Part shown: positions 26,367-34,827 of the stretch, one piece after another | How positions within the stretch are numbered: position 1 is the first letter of the stretch | Layout: each line of letters begins with the position of its first letter | From: CAYNLK01 sp964398055 | Lineage (GTDB): Bacteria > Chloroflexota > Anaerolineae > 4572-78 > J111 | Assembly: GCA_964398055.1 (NCBI GenBank) | Contig: CAYNLK010000001.1 | Span: 226,016 to 290,015 of the forward strand | Length of the DNA stretch: 64,000 nt | Direction of reading: 5' to 3' | Notes under the pieces: generated by a model | Seen by the model: the letters and a program-made list of their open reading frames with translations, nothing else | Databases searched by the model: none | Told to the model about the DNA's origin: nothing | Translations under genes and position numbers: made by a program

Positions 26367-28358
26367 TCACAAAGCCGCATGCACCAGCTCGATCAGATCC
26401 TTGACCACCAGCCGCTGCTCATGACCGCTGGTTTTGACCGCATCCCGGTACATCGTCACATCCTTGGGACAGGCCACTACCAAATCCGTTACCCCCTCCA
26501 GCGCGGCGGCCTCACGAATGCGCGCCTCGCTGGGCCGCTCTTTGACCTCGCCCTCGGCCATCCAGATGCGCCCGCCGCCGGCGCCGCAGCACAAGGCCCG
26601 GTCGCCGTGGCGGGGCAGCTCGACCAACTGGCAGCCGGTCGCCTCGATCACCCGTCGCGGCGCGTCGTATACGCCATTGTAACGGCCCAGGTAACACGGG
26701 TCGTGATAGGTAACTTTCCGGCCCAATTTCCGGCTGAACTTGAGCTGGCCCGAGCTGATCAGTTGGTCCAATAACTGAGTGTAGTGCAGTACCGGCCGGC
26801 CGCCATTGATTTCGGCCGGGTATTCGTGCTTGAGGGTGTTGTAGGAGTGGGGGTCGGTGGTGACGATAGCCTGGTAACTGCATTTGCTCAACGCCGCCGT
26901 ATTCTTCTCCACCAGCAGCTCGAACAAACCCTCTTCGCCCACCCGGCGCACGTCGTTGCCGGCGTTCTGCTCGCCTTCATACAGCAGGCCAAAATCCAGC
27001 CCGGCTTTTTGAAAAACCTCAGCCGTCATTGTGGTAATGCCGGTCAACGTGGCGCTGTAAGAGGCGTAGTCACCCACGAACCAGAGGTACTCCACCGCTT
27101 CTTTGCGGGCGTCTTTGATTTTCGGTTCGATATCTTTGGTCCATTTGGCCCGCAGCCGGGGCGATTGGCCAAAGGAGTTGCCGTAGCGCCCCAGATTAGC
27201 CAGCGCCTCCTGCAGCTCGGCGTCCACCCGCCCTTCGATGACCAGGTGGCGGCGCATATCCACAATCGGCGTGACGTGTTCGACAAACAGGGGACATTCC
27301 TGGTCGCAGGCGTAGCAGGTGGTGCAGGCCCACAAGGTTTCGTCGGGAATGACCTCGCCCACCAGGGCTTGCTGCAATATCCCATTGGTCGAGCCGCTAC
27401 TCAAGGCCGCCCCGCGGGCCTTCAGGTTGTCGCGCAGGCTCATAATCAGTAACTTGGGCGACAGCGTTAAGCCGCTGGCATAGGCCGGGCAAACCTCCTG
27501 GCAGCGACCGCACTCGGTGCAGGTGTAAAAATCGAGCATCTGCCGCCAGCGGAACTGCTCCACCTGGCTGACGCCAATGTTACCGCCAACCTCCGGCGCC
27601 GGCGGCAAATGGCCGGGCGCGGCCAGATTGCGCAGAAAAACGGCCGGGATCGAGGTGACCACGTGAAAATGCTTGCCGCCCGGCAATTCCGTCAAAAACA
27701 GCAGCACCACCCCCAGGTGAACCCAATAGGCAAACTCCTCGATCACCACCTGAGTACGCTCCGGCAGCCCGGCGAAGAGCTGGCCGACAACCACCGAGAT
27801 CGGTCGCCAGGCCGCCAGCGGATCTTCGCCCAGATTAATGCGAATGCCGTTCATCACCAGCAGGCTGAGCATGATCGTAAAGATAAACAGCAGGACCATT
27901 ACTCCCTGGTTTTTATGGCTGCCCTGGTACCGTTCCGGGTTAGCCACCAGCCGCAGGTACAGTCCGTAACCAACGGCAATCATCACCAGAACGGCAAACA
28001 GGTCCTGGAGCAGGGCGTACGGCCCTAACCGTCCAAGCAGCGGCAAGACGAAATCAGGCGCGGCAAAGGCCACCAGCCCCTCGATGATAGCCTGCAAAAT
28101 CGTGGGAAACAGGATCAGGAAGCCCCAAAAGATGAAGAAGTGGGAGGTGCCCGGAATCAAGAAGCGGAACAGCCGCAATTGCCCGCCCACATAGACCAGC
28201 ACGCTTTTGATTCGTTCACCCCACTGCCCCAGGCAGTCGCTGGGTTGGCCGCGCCGCAGATTGACCCACAGCAGTTGGTAGACCCGCCGGCCAAAGACGC
28301 CGCCTGCCGCCAGCAACGCCAGCAGCACCACAATCGACTTGATCACCTCATATGACAT
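26367..28358 (-). CDS. Membrane Fe-S/cytochrome b ETF:menaquinone oxidoreductase-like protein (EMO type)
   Basis: 663 residues. The N-terminal NarI-like membrane part has about five to six helices, with histidines in GTSHFFIFWG, YWVHLGVV and GGKHFHVV as candidate haem b ligands. Two [4Fe-4S] motifs follow (CTECGRCQEVCPAY, CTTCYACDQECPLF), then HdrB-like CCG domains. The first CCG domain has lost its cysteines (WFVGDYASY, EQNAGNDVRR). The second keeps YHDPCYLGR and LCCGAGGG but ends CPKD instead of CPxC. It follows etfA by four bases. The EMO family passes electrons between EtfAB and menaquinone, so that role is the best inference. Confidence 0.8.
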   Translation of the reverse strand: MSYEVIKSIVVLLALLAAGGVFGRRVYQLLWVNLRRGQPSDCLGQWGERIKSVLVYVGGQLRLFRFLIPGTSHFFIFWGFLILFPTILQAIIEGLVAFAAPDFVLPLLGRLGPYALLQDLFAVLVMIAVGYGLYLRLVANPERYQGSHKNQGVMVLLFIFTIMLSLLVMNGIRINLGEDPLAAWRPISVVVGQLFAGLPERTQVVIEEFAYWVHLGVVLLFLTELPGGKHFHVVTSIPAVFLRNLAAPGHLPPAPEVGGNIGVSQVEQFRWRQMLDFYTCTECGRCQEVCPAYASGLTLSPKLLIMSLRDNLKARGAALSSGSTNGILQQALVGEVIPDETLWACTTCYACDQECPLFVEHVTPIVDMRRHLVIEGRVDAELQEALANLGRYGNSFGQSPRLRAKWTKDIEPKIKDARKEAVEYLWFVGDYASYSATLTGITTMTAEVFQKAGLDFGLLYEGEQNAGNDVRRVGEEGLFELLVEKNTAALSKCSYQAIVTTDPHSYNTLKHEYPAEINGGRPVLHYTQLLDQLISSGQLKFSRKLGRKVTYHDPCYLGRYNGVYDAPRRVIEATGCQLVELPRHGDRALCCGAGGGRIWMAEGEVKERPSEARIREAAALEGVTDLVVACPKDVTMYRDAVKTSGHEQRLVVKDLIELVHAAL

Positions 28359-28362
28359 CGCC

Positions 28363-29352
28363 CTAGCCGCCTTTCGCTGCTTTAACCTGCTCGGTCAGAA
28401 CCTCCAACAAATCAAACATGTCGATCGTGGCCCCGTACTGGGCCACGTCGAAGATCGGCGCGCCGGGGTCGGTGTTGATGGCGACGATCAATTCACTGGC
28501 GGTGATGGCCTCAACGTGCTCCGGCGCGCCGCTGATGCCCAGCGCCAGGTAAAGCTTCGGCTTAACGTGCTTACCTGATTTGCCTACCATCCGGCTGGTC
28601 GGCAGCCAGCCCTGATCCACCACCGGGCGGGAGGCGCAGACCACCCCCCCTAGCGTCTCGGCCAATTCCTGCGCCAGCTCGATATTATCCTCATTTTGGA
28701 TGCCGCGGCCCACCGAGATCAAGATCGGTTCCCTGGAGATATCCACATCGCTGCTATCCGGTTCCAGATACTGCTTCAATGTCACGCGTAGCCCCTCGAG
28801 TGGGGGGGCGGCGATGGTAGTCACCTCCGGAGGCGCGGCCGCCTGGCCCTCCTCCGGCTTGAAACCGCCCGGAATCATCGTCGCCAGGGTGGGGGTCGCC
28901 GGTAGCGCCGTTTCGGCCATAATCTTGCCGCCGCAAATCTGGCTAACGAGCTTCCCGTCGGCCGTAACGGTTTTGCAGGAACTCACCAGCGGCCAACCCA
29001 GCCGGGCCGACAATACCCCGGCCACCTCTGCGCCAACAGAGGTGTCGCCAAAGAGCGCCAGGCGCGGCGTCTCATCTTGCAGCAGGCCGGTTAGCGCCTG
29101 CTGGTAGGCCTCCGACGTAAATTCGGCCAGGGCCGGATGATCCAGGTACAGCACCCGGTTGGCGGCCAGGTATTGGCCTGAGCTTGCTGCCGGCTTGTTA
29201 GCCAGTTCCTGGGCCTGGTGGCCCAACAGCACGGCTACCACCTTGCCGCCGGTTTGCTGAGCCAGTGGCCGCGCCGCGGCCAGCATCACATACGAGATAT
29301 CGGCCACCTGTCCTTGCAGATGCTCGACCACTACGTAAATATCCTGGTTCAT
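28363..29352 (-). CDS. etfA: Electron transfer flavoprotein alpha subunit
   Basis: 329 residues. The C-terminal FAD domain is intact, with SVGRGIQNEDNIELAQELA, CASRPVVDQGWLPTSRMVGKSG and ISGAPEHVEAI. The frame is open to 29424, but ATG 29352 (MNQDIYVVVEH) has AGGAGG three bases upstream. It pairs with etfB, 13 bases upstream, and is followed by the EMO-like gene. The order etfB-etfA-EMO suggests electrons from acyl-CoA or another dehydrogenase pass to the quinone pool or back. Confidence 0.93.
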   Translation of the reverse strand: MNQDIYVVVEHLQGQVADISYVMLAAARPLAQQTGGKVVAVLLGHQAQELANKPAASSGQYLAANRVLYLDHPALAEFTSEAYQQALTGLLQDETPRLALFGDTSVGAEVAGVLSARLGWPLVSSCKTVTADGKLVSQICGGKIMAETALPATPTLATMIPGGFKPEEGQAAAPPEVTTIAAPPLEGLRVTLKQYLEPDSSDVDISREPILISVGRGIQNEDNIELAQELAETLGGVVCASRPVVDQGWLPTSRMVGKSGKHVKPKLYLALGISGAPEHVEAITASELIVAINTDPGAPIFDVAQYGATIDMFDLLEVLTEQVKAAKGG

Positions 29353-29365
29353 GAGCCTCCTCCTG

Positions 29366-30130
29366 TCACAATAGCCCGGCTTCCTGGAAGATCTCGACCA
29401 GCCTGGCGGCAACCTCTTCTTCATTGCCGTCGATCATGGCGGCGCGGGCGCTGATCTCCGGCTTGAACATGCGCTCAACTCCCAGACCTCCAGCCGGGTC
29501 CAGCTCGGCTGCAGCCAGCTCTTCAATCGAGGCGCTCTTCATAGCCTGGCGGATCTTGCTAATTGCCACGTAGCGGGGCGGTTCTTCGGCGGCCTGAACG
29601 CCCAGCACGGCCGGTAAAGTTACGGTCATCTCGGCCAGTAAACCGCCCGGATATTCCTTTTGGATGGTCACCTGACCATCACTGACCGTCACCCCGGCCA
29701 CATAGCCAACGTAGGGCATATCCAGCGCCGCGGCCAGCAATGGTCCAACCGGACCATCCAGATCGGTGTGAGTTTGCACGCCGGTTAAGACCAGGTCGGG
29801 CTGCCATGTTTTGACCCTGGCCGCCAGAGCGCGGGCCAGGGCGTGGTTGTTCAGCCCGGCCTCAAAATCGCCGACCAGTTTGATCAGCCGGTCAGCCCCC
29901 TTGGCCGCGGCGGCAAAAAGGGCATCGTCCACCCCCTCAGCATCGGGGGCTACCACGATTACCTCGGCCTCCCCCCGCTCTTTGAGCAGAATCGCCTGCT
30001 CGATGGCGTGATCGTCAAATTCATTGATGACCAGGCGCAGCCAGGTTGTATCCAGAGCTGCGCCGCTGGCGTCAATTTCCAGTTCTTCCACCAGATCAGG
30101 TACAAGCTTGATGAGCACAACAATTTTCAT
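29366..30130 (-). CDS. etfB: Electron transfer flavoprotein beta subunit
   Basis: 254 residues starting MKIVVLIKLVPDL, with INEFDDHAIEQAILLKE and TGVQTHTDLDGPVGPLLA in the nucleotide-binding region. In bifurcating ETFs this subunit binds a second FAD; in ordinary ETFs it binds AMP. The EMO partner argues for the membrane-linked non-bifurcating kind, but sequence by eye does not settle it. The start at 30130 (GAGGTTAG upstream) is preferred over 30178. It begins 10 bases after the HdrC-HdrB fusion. Confidence 0.92.
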   Translation of the reverse strand: MKIVVLIKLVPDLVEELEIDASGAALDTTWLRLVINEFDDHAIEQAILLKERGEAEVIVVAPDAEGVDDALFAAAAKGADRLIKLVGDFEAGLNNHALARALAARVKTWQPDLVLTGVQTHTDLDGPVGPLLAAALDMPYVGYVAGVTVSDGQVTIQKEYPGGLLAEMTVTLPAVLGVQAAEEPPRYVAISKIRQAMKSASIEELAAAELDPAGGLGVERMFKPEISARAAMIDGNEEEVAARLVEIFQEAGLL

Positions 30131-30140
30131 GGGGCTAACC

Positions 30141-31349
30141 TCACTCTTCTGCCATAGCTTCAGCCAGGAGTTCGGCAATATCCTTGACTACCAGCCGTCC
30201 GGCGCCCTGGACCATCTTGGCTGCGTCCTCAAAACGGGGCGCTTCATACGGGCAGGCAACCGCCAGAATATCCGCGCCAACCTTCAGCGCCTCCCGCACC
30301 CGCCATTCCGACAAGCGGACGTGAGCCTTCTCCCACTGAAAGCCGTCGAGCCACATTCCCCCGCCGCCGCCGCCGCAGCACAGGCTGGTTGCCCGGTGAT
30401 GAGCCATCTCGACCAGTTCCAGGCCGGGGATAGCTTCCAGCAACGCCCGCGGGGCATCGTAAATCCCGTTGGCCCGGCCCAGGTAGCAAGGGTCATGGTA
30501 GGCGACCCGGGCCTGGAGTTTTTGGGTCAGCCGCGGTCTAAGCTGGTCAAGCCGTTCGGCCAAAAACTCGGTATGGTGCCGAACCGGATAGGTTATGCCC
30601 AGAGCGGGGTATTCGTTCTTGAGGGCATTGTAGGCGTGGGGATCCGTGGTAACGATCTCCCCGAACTGATACTTGCTGAAAACCTGGCCATTCTTCTCCG
30701 CCAGCAGCTCGAATAACCCCCGCTCACCGGCCAGGCGTTGGGAATCGCCGTCGCTATTTTCCTCAGCTCCCAGGATGCCAAAGTCTACCCCCAGACTGTT
30801 GAACAGTTTGGCCAGCGCCCGGCTGGTGGCCTGGACACGCGGGTGATAGGCCGGATAGTCGCCCACAAACCACAAAACCTCTACGGGCCGTTTGGCCTCC
30901 TTCATCAGCGTGACCGGCGGCTCGATCCCCCTGGCCCAATCGGCTCGCTTGCGGGGCGACTCGCCGAGCGGGTTGCCGTACCGTTGTGAATTCTCCAGCG
31001 CCGCCTGAAGTTCCGCCGGAATATTGCCGGCCAGCAACATCTCTTCCTTGGCCCGGGTCATCAGGCCGGGCGTCAACGGAATCTTGGCCGGACATGCCTG
31101 GGTGCAGGCATAACATGACACGCACATCCAGATCGTGTCGGTGGTCATCACCCGGTCGAACATTTCGGCCCGTAGCGCGGCGATCATCTTGCCCGGTGGA
31201 AAATCCATCAAAAAACCAAAGGGGCACACCCCATTACAGGTACCGCACTGCAAGCAGGTCCGCACCCGCTTGCCGTCAGCCACTCCATACAGGCTGGTTA
31301 AGAAGGCCTCATTTAAAGAGGAACTCGGCCTGACTTCGGCTATTGCCAT
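30141..31349 (-). CDS. Soluble HdrC-HdrB-like fusion Fe-S protein
   Basis: 402 residues. Two N-terminal [4Fe-4S] motifs (CLQCGTCNGVCPFG, CVSCYACTQACPAK) make the HdrC-like part, followed by two CCG domains as in HdrB/HdrD/GlpC. The first CCG domain is degenerate (WFVGDYPAYHPR, EENSDGDSQR). The second has YHDPCYLGRANG and LCCGGGGGGMW, but its last motif is CPYE. No membrane segment. ATG 31349 (MAIAEVRP) with AGGAGG upstream is preferred over 31400. It closely parallels the soluble half of the EMO-like protein two genes on. It is the probable HdrBC partner of HdrA and may contact EtfAB. Confidence 0.82.
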   Translation of the reverse strand: MAIAEVRPSSSLNEAFLTSLYGVADGKRVRTCLQCGTCNGVCPFGFLMDFPPGKMIAALRAEMFDRVMTTDTIWMCVSCYACTQACPAKIPLTPGLMTRAKEEMLLAGNIPAELQAALENSQRYGNPLGESPRKRADWARGIEPPVTLMKEAKRPVEVLWFVGDYPAYHPRVQATSRALAKLFNSLGVDFGILGAEENSDGDSQRLAGERGLFELLAEKNGQVFSKYQFGEIVTTDPHAYNALKNEYPALGITYPVRHHTEFLAERLDQLRPRLTQKLQARVAYHDPCYLGRANGIYDAPRALLEAIPGLELVEMAHHRATSLCCGGGGGGMWLDGFQWEKAHVRLSEWRVREALKVGADILAVACPYEAPRFEDAAKMVQGAGRLVVKDIAELLAEAMAEE

Positions 31350-31401
31350 CACCACACCTCCTGAAAATAAAGTTACTGGGAGAGCTTCTAAGTAGCGCAC
31401 T

Positions 31402-31438
31402 ACGAACCACGCACTACGTTATTTAGTGCGTGGTTCGT
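31402..31438. repeat. Perfect 15-bp inverted repeat hairpin between the cNMP gene and the HdrC-HdrB fusion
   Basis: ACGAACCACGCACTA (31402-31416) and its exact complement (31424-31438) around a 7-base loop. A U-tract follows only in the plus direction, where no gene precedes it, so on the operon transcript it is an intercistronic stem-loop rather than a clear terminator. It could set the relative levels of the flanking genes. Confidence 0.65.
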
Positions 31439-31463
31439 GTTTTTATTCACTTTGGAACACCCC

Positions 31464-32006
31464 CTAATTATTTGAGTGAAGCGCCAGTTCGTTCTGTTTA
31501 TTCTGGGCAGCTAAGGCATCACTCAGCGATTCGATTCGCATATCGCGCAGCCGTCCGCGAATGACCTGGCTGGCCTTGAGCATCATCAGATAGCCAAATT
31601 GACAATCTTTTTCAAAACTGTGGCGAAGTTGCTGGCAGTCAAATGAGATGACCCGGCTCGGGGTCAACGCTTTGGCGCTGGAAGTGGCCAGGTGGGGCGG
31701 CACCAGGGCCGACCAGCCAAACATCTCGCCCGGGGCGACGGAGCTGACGACAACTTCTCGGGTGATGAGCTTGCCGGTGAGTTGCCGGCTGACCGGTTGT
31801 TTGACCGCCGGGTCTGGAAAATCGACCATAATGCCGACTTTGCCCTCGACGACGATATAGAAATACCTCAGCTCTTCCGTCTCGCGAAAGAAATAATGCG
31901 CTTTGTCCACAGTCAGCTCCTCGGCTGCCTGGGCCAGGGTGACGATCTGCCCCGGATTCAGATCGGCAAAGAACGGATATCGCCGGAGTAACTCGGGTGA
32001 AACCAT
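31464..32006 (-). CDS. Cyclic-nucleotide-binding-domain protein without DNA-binding domain (copy 2)
   Basis: 180 residues, a paralogue of the protein at 16857-17357: same start (MVSPELLRRYPFFADLNPGQ), same FREtEELRYFYIVVEGKVGI region, GEMFGWSALVPPHLA and FDCQQLRHSFEKDCQFGYLM. It ends after the long helix and a polar tail, with no winged helix. AAGGAGG precedes the ATG. It is the first gene of the long minus-strand run and its twin is the last but one, so the pair brackets the Hdr/Etf/Mvh genes. Confidence 0.8.
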   Translation of the reverse strand: MVSPELLRRYPFFADLNPGQIVTLAQAAEELTVDKAHYFFRETEELRYFYIVVEGKVGIMVDFPDPAVKQPVSRQLTGKLITREVVVSSVAPGEMFGWSALVPPHLATSSAKALTPSRVISFDCQQLRHSFEKDCQFGYLMMLKASQVIRGRLRDMRIESLSDALAAQNKQNELALHSNN

Positions 32007-32356
32007 TTTTCCCTCCTTTTTACCTTTTGTGTTGGATCCATTGGTCCAGCTATTGTCAATTCGGTGGCCTTTGGTAAAGATGGGTTGTTAAGACCGGGGC
32101 GGCTTTTTCTGTTTCTAATAGGCGGGCTTTTTTTCCAGTCGAAGGCGTTGTGGCGCGGACATAGGTGGACGGCTGGACCAAACATCACAGCCTAATGGAA
32201 TTTTATCGTTGTCTGGATTGAACGTCTATGGGGGAACATCCCCATTCCGGGGGAGGTAAAACCTACTTCTGTGAAAAAGCGCGCAATTGTTGGGTTTTTG
32301 TGGGGGTGTCAGCCGGGGAATACTGGCTTGGCCCAGGTGGGCTGACTCTAGGGGGG
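32007..32356. other. Intergenic region upstream of the hdr/etf/mvh run
   Basis: 350 bp without a convincing gene. It holds G-rich hairpins, for example GTCAGCC (32308-32314) with GGCTGAC (32340-32346) just after the NarL-type gene, and a CCGGGGGAGG-containing stem near 32235-32265. No GTGAC-N4-GTCAC operator was found, unlike the hox, fdh and second hydrogenase units. The promoter for the long operon is probably here but was not identified. Confidence 0.4.
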
Positions 32357-33016
32357 CTAACCTTCGTCTACATCGATCAAACCTTTGCGGATTGCGTATT
32401 TGATCAACTCGGTTAAATTTTGCAGCTCCAGCTTCTCCATCATCCTGGCCCGGTGTTTTTCAACTGTTTTAACACTCAGGTGCAATAGTTCGGCCATCTC
32501 GCGGGTTGTCTTACCCTCAGCCGTCAGGTGCAGCACTTCCTTCTCCCGGAGGGTCAGGCTGTCATAGCCGGAGGTGTCCTGGCTTGAGCTACGCCCCAGA
32601 TAATCCGCCAGTACAGCCTTAGTGACCGCAGGTGAAAGAAAAGGTTCGCCGCGCTGGACCATTTCGATGGCGGTTAACAGGTCGTTCGGTTCGCTCCCTT
32701 TCAAAACGTAGCCTAAGGCTCCGGCTTTGAGCATAGCGAAAAAGAACTCTTCGCGGTCGTGCATGGTCAACGCCAGGACCTTCACCTCCGGGGCGCGCTC
32801 CTTGATCTCTTGGGTAGCGACCATGCCATCTAAATCGCCCATAACGATGTCCATCAGCACCACATCGGGCTGCAGTCGAGTTGCCAGTTCAATGGCCTGG
32901 CAACCGTTGCTGGCCTCGGCGATCACCTCAATATTGGGCTGACCGTCCAGCAGCGAGCGGATGCCGGCCCGCACAATGGCATGATCGTCCGCGATCAGGA
33001 CCCGAATCTTACTCAT
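32357..33016 (-). CDS. NarL/LuxR-family response regulator
   Basis: 219 residues. The receiver domain has Asp in VVLMDIVMGDLDG (about 56), Thr in LALTMHDRE and Lys in YVLKGSEPNDLL. A C-terminal LuxR helix-turn-helix (LTLREKEVLHLTAEGKTTREMAELLHLSVKTVEKH) binds DNA. ATG 33016 has GAGGCTG upstream; the GTG at 33022 is less likely. It follows the cognate kinase gene by 10 bases. It is divergent from the formate dehydrogenase operon, so that operon is its likeliest target. Confidence 0.92.
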   Translation of the reverse strand: MSKIRVLIADDHAIVRAGIRSLLDGQPNIEVIAEASNGCQAIELATRLQPDVVLMDIVMGDLDGMVATQEIKERAPEVKVLALTMHDREEFFFAMLKAGALGYVLKGSEPNDLLTAIEMVQRGEPFLSPAVTKAVLADYLGRSSSQDTSGYDSLTLREKEVLHLTAEGKTTREMAELLHLSVKTVEKHRARMMEKLELQNLTELIKYAIRKGLIDVDEG

Positions 33017-33026
33017 CAGCACAGCC

Positions 33027-33803
33027 TCAATTTCGTTCCATGGGCACTTCAGCCAGAATCAAGGTGCCGCTGCCTGATTTGGAGCCAATGTAGAATTCCC
33101 CCCCCAGCAGAGTGATGCGCTCCTTCATCCCGCGCAATCCCCAGGCCTGGATGTTGCCATTCATCAGTTGGGCCGGATCAAAGCCAACCCCATTGTCTTC
33201 GATGCGGACGACGAGCCGGTCAGCTTTGCGGGTCAGCAAGATATGGGCTTCGGTGGCTTGAGCGTGGCGAGCGATGTTGGTGATCGCCTCTTGCACCACT
33301 CGAAAAATGGCGATTTCCATATCGGCCGGTAAACCGCCTTTTAAGCCGGCCACTTTGAATTCTACGTAGACACCGGCCGCTTCCAGATATTTTTCCACCT
33401 GACTGCGCAAGGCCGGCACCAGGCCCAGGGTACCCAGAGCCTCAGGCCGCAAATCGTAAATCAGGTTACGCAGGTCTTGCAACGCCTGGGCCGCAATAGC
33501 CCGTACGGTCGTCAATTTCGCTTTTGTGTTGAAGAAGCCGGGGGGGAGACTGTTCTCAATCGCCCCGGTGGTCATAATGATGGCGGTCAACGATTGGCCG
33601 ATGCTGTCGTGTAACTCGCGGGCTAAACGGGTCCGTTCTTCCTCTTGAGCGGCCAGCACGGTCCCCAGCAACTGCTTGCAAAGAGCTTCCTGCCCCTCCA
33701 GTTGTTCGTAGAGGGTAATCAAATCATTGGTGTGCTCTTCAACCAGCTCTTCCAGCGTTTCATTCCGGCGCTGATAGGTTTCTAGCCTGGCTTCTTTTTT
33801 CAT
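33027..33803 (-). CDS. Cytoplasmic NarX/DegS-type (HisKA_3) histidine kinase
   Basis: 258 residues from ATG 33803 (MKKEARLETYQ); the frame is open to 33851 and neither start has a strong ribosome-binding site. A coiled-coil N terminus (about 1-60) leads into the HisKA_3 dimerisation motif with His in ARELHDSIGQSLTAI. The HATPase shows EAITNIARHAQAT, EDNGVGFDP and WGLRGMKERITLLGG. No separate sensor domain or membrane segment is visible, so the signal must come through the coiled coil or a partner. Paired with the NarL-type regulator. Confidence 0.88.
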   Translation of the reverse strand: MKKEARLETYQRRNETLEELVEEHTNDLITLYEQLEGQEALCKQLLGTVLAAQEEERTRLARELHDSIGQSLTAIIMTTGAIENSLPPGFFNTKAKLTTVRAIAAQALQDLRNLIYDLRPEALGTLGLVPALRSQVEKYLEAAGVYVEFKVAGLKGGLPADMEIAIFRVVQEAITNIARHAQATEAHILLTRKADRLVVRIEDNGVGFDPAQLMNGNIQAWGLRGMKERITLLGGEFYIGSKSGSGTLILAEVPMERN

Positions 33804-33894
33804 ATGACCCGGCCATGAGCTACTGAGGCTCCAGGGACTCTGCCCGCACATCCGCTCTGCTAAAATCCTAGAACGCCAGTCTTGTTTTTTTCAA

Positions 33895-34023
33895 GTGACA
33901 AATGTCATTTCTTTTGCTGACAAATGTCATATCTGGTTAGGAGTGTCGATGGTCAGCATGGTCGCTGAATTGGGGGGAGTAGAGATGGTGACAAATATCA
34001 TCAAAAAAGATGACAAATGACAC
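33895..34023. promoter_or_regulatory. Divergent control region with two operator pairs (two-component genes / fdh)
   Basis: GTGACaaatGTCAT (33895-33908) and CTGACaaatGTCAT (33917-33930) form one pair. GTGACaaatATCAT (33988-34001) and ATGACaaatGACAC (34010-34023) form a second. Starts are 22 bp apart in each pair. The first pair is closer to the kinase gene and the second to the fdh operon, so each may serve one direction. The remaining part of 33804-34320, including 34024-34320, shows no real gene; a 61-codon frame at 34039 lacks support. Confidence 0.7.
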
Positions 34024-34320
34024 TGTTTGGGTTGAAGGGTGTATGATAATATGCTAACGTCGTTGGATGACGAAATCTGGTATCTGGTTGCTAAATTCTC
34101 ATATCCTACGCTGCAAACTCCGCGAACATCTCTTGTTCCTGAACCTCAATTTGAAAGGCGCTTCAATGTCGAAGACCCGGTTGATCGACTTCCTCTCTTG
34201 TGCACAAATAATGAAACCTGTTGATTGGGTAGCAAATTAGGCCTGGCCCAGTTTATTATGGGCCAGATTTACTTTTTTGGGGGGGATCCTCACCAGTACA
34301 ACCCCATAGGAGATAGTGGC

Positions 34321-34809
34321 ATGGGTGCAACAAACAACGGAGCCGTTGACCTCTCCCTGCTGGATGATGTTTTTGAGAAATATCAAGAGCAGCGCGGCGG
34401 GTTGATTCCCATCTTACAAAAGGCGCAAGCTATCTATGGTTACTTGCCGGCAGAAGTACTCCAACTGATCGCCAAAAAGATGGGCGTTTCGGTGGGCCGA
34501 GTTTATGGCGTGGCGACCTTTTACACTCAATTTTACCTGGAACCCAGAGGGAGGCACATTCTCAAGCTATGCGACGGGACGGCCTGTCATGTTAAAGGAA
34601 CATCCAAATTGTTGGCGGCCATTCAAGACCAGTATCATATCCAGCCTGGCCAGACCAGTGCAGATGGCCAATTGACCGTGGAAATTATCTACTGTATGGG
34701 TTCCTGCGCTCTGGCTCCAGTGGCTGTCCTTGACAATCAAGTTATGGGCCGGCTGCAGCAGGATGCGTTACTACCCAGAGTGAAAAAGCAGCTTGGTGAG
34801 AACCAATAA
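34321..34809 (+). CDS. NuoE/HydC-like [2Fe-2S] subunit of the formate dehydrogenase
   Basis: 162 residues with [2Fe-2S] ligands CDGTAC and CMGSCALAP. The helix-rich N terminus is typical (PILQKAQAIYGYLPAEVLQLIA). The frame is open from 34225, but ATG 34321 (MGATNNGAVDL) has AGGAGAT upstream. It is the first gene of an operon with a NuoF-GltD fusion and a selenocysteine formate dehydrogenase. In this family it binds beside NuoF and relays or stores electrons. Confidence 0.9.
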   Translation: MGATNNGAVDLSLLDDVFEKYQEQRGGLIPILQKAQAIYGYLPAEVLQLIAKKMGVSVGRVYGVATFYTQFYLEPRGRHILKLCDGTACHVKGTSKLLAAIQDQYHIQPGQTSADGQLTVEIIYCMGSCALAPVAVLDNQVMGRLQQDALLPRVKKQLGENQ

Positions 34810-34827
34810 TCGAGAAGGGGATGCAGA

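Noticed and set aside
32228..32416. 62-codon plus-strand frame upstream of the hdr run
   Set aside because: Compositionally odd, overlaps the end of the NarL-type gene on the other strand and lacks a supported start.
34039..34224. 61-codon frame upstream of the fdh operon
   Set aside because: No recognisable motif or ribosome-binding site, and it lies in the operator-containing promoter region.
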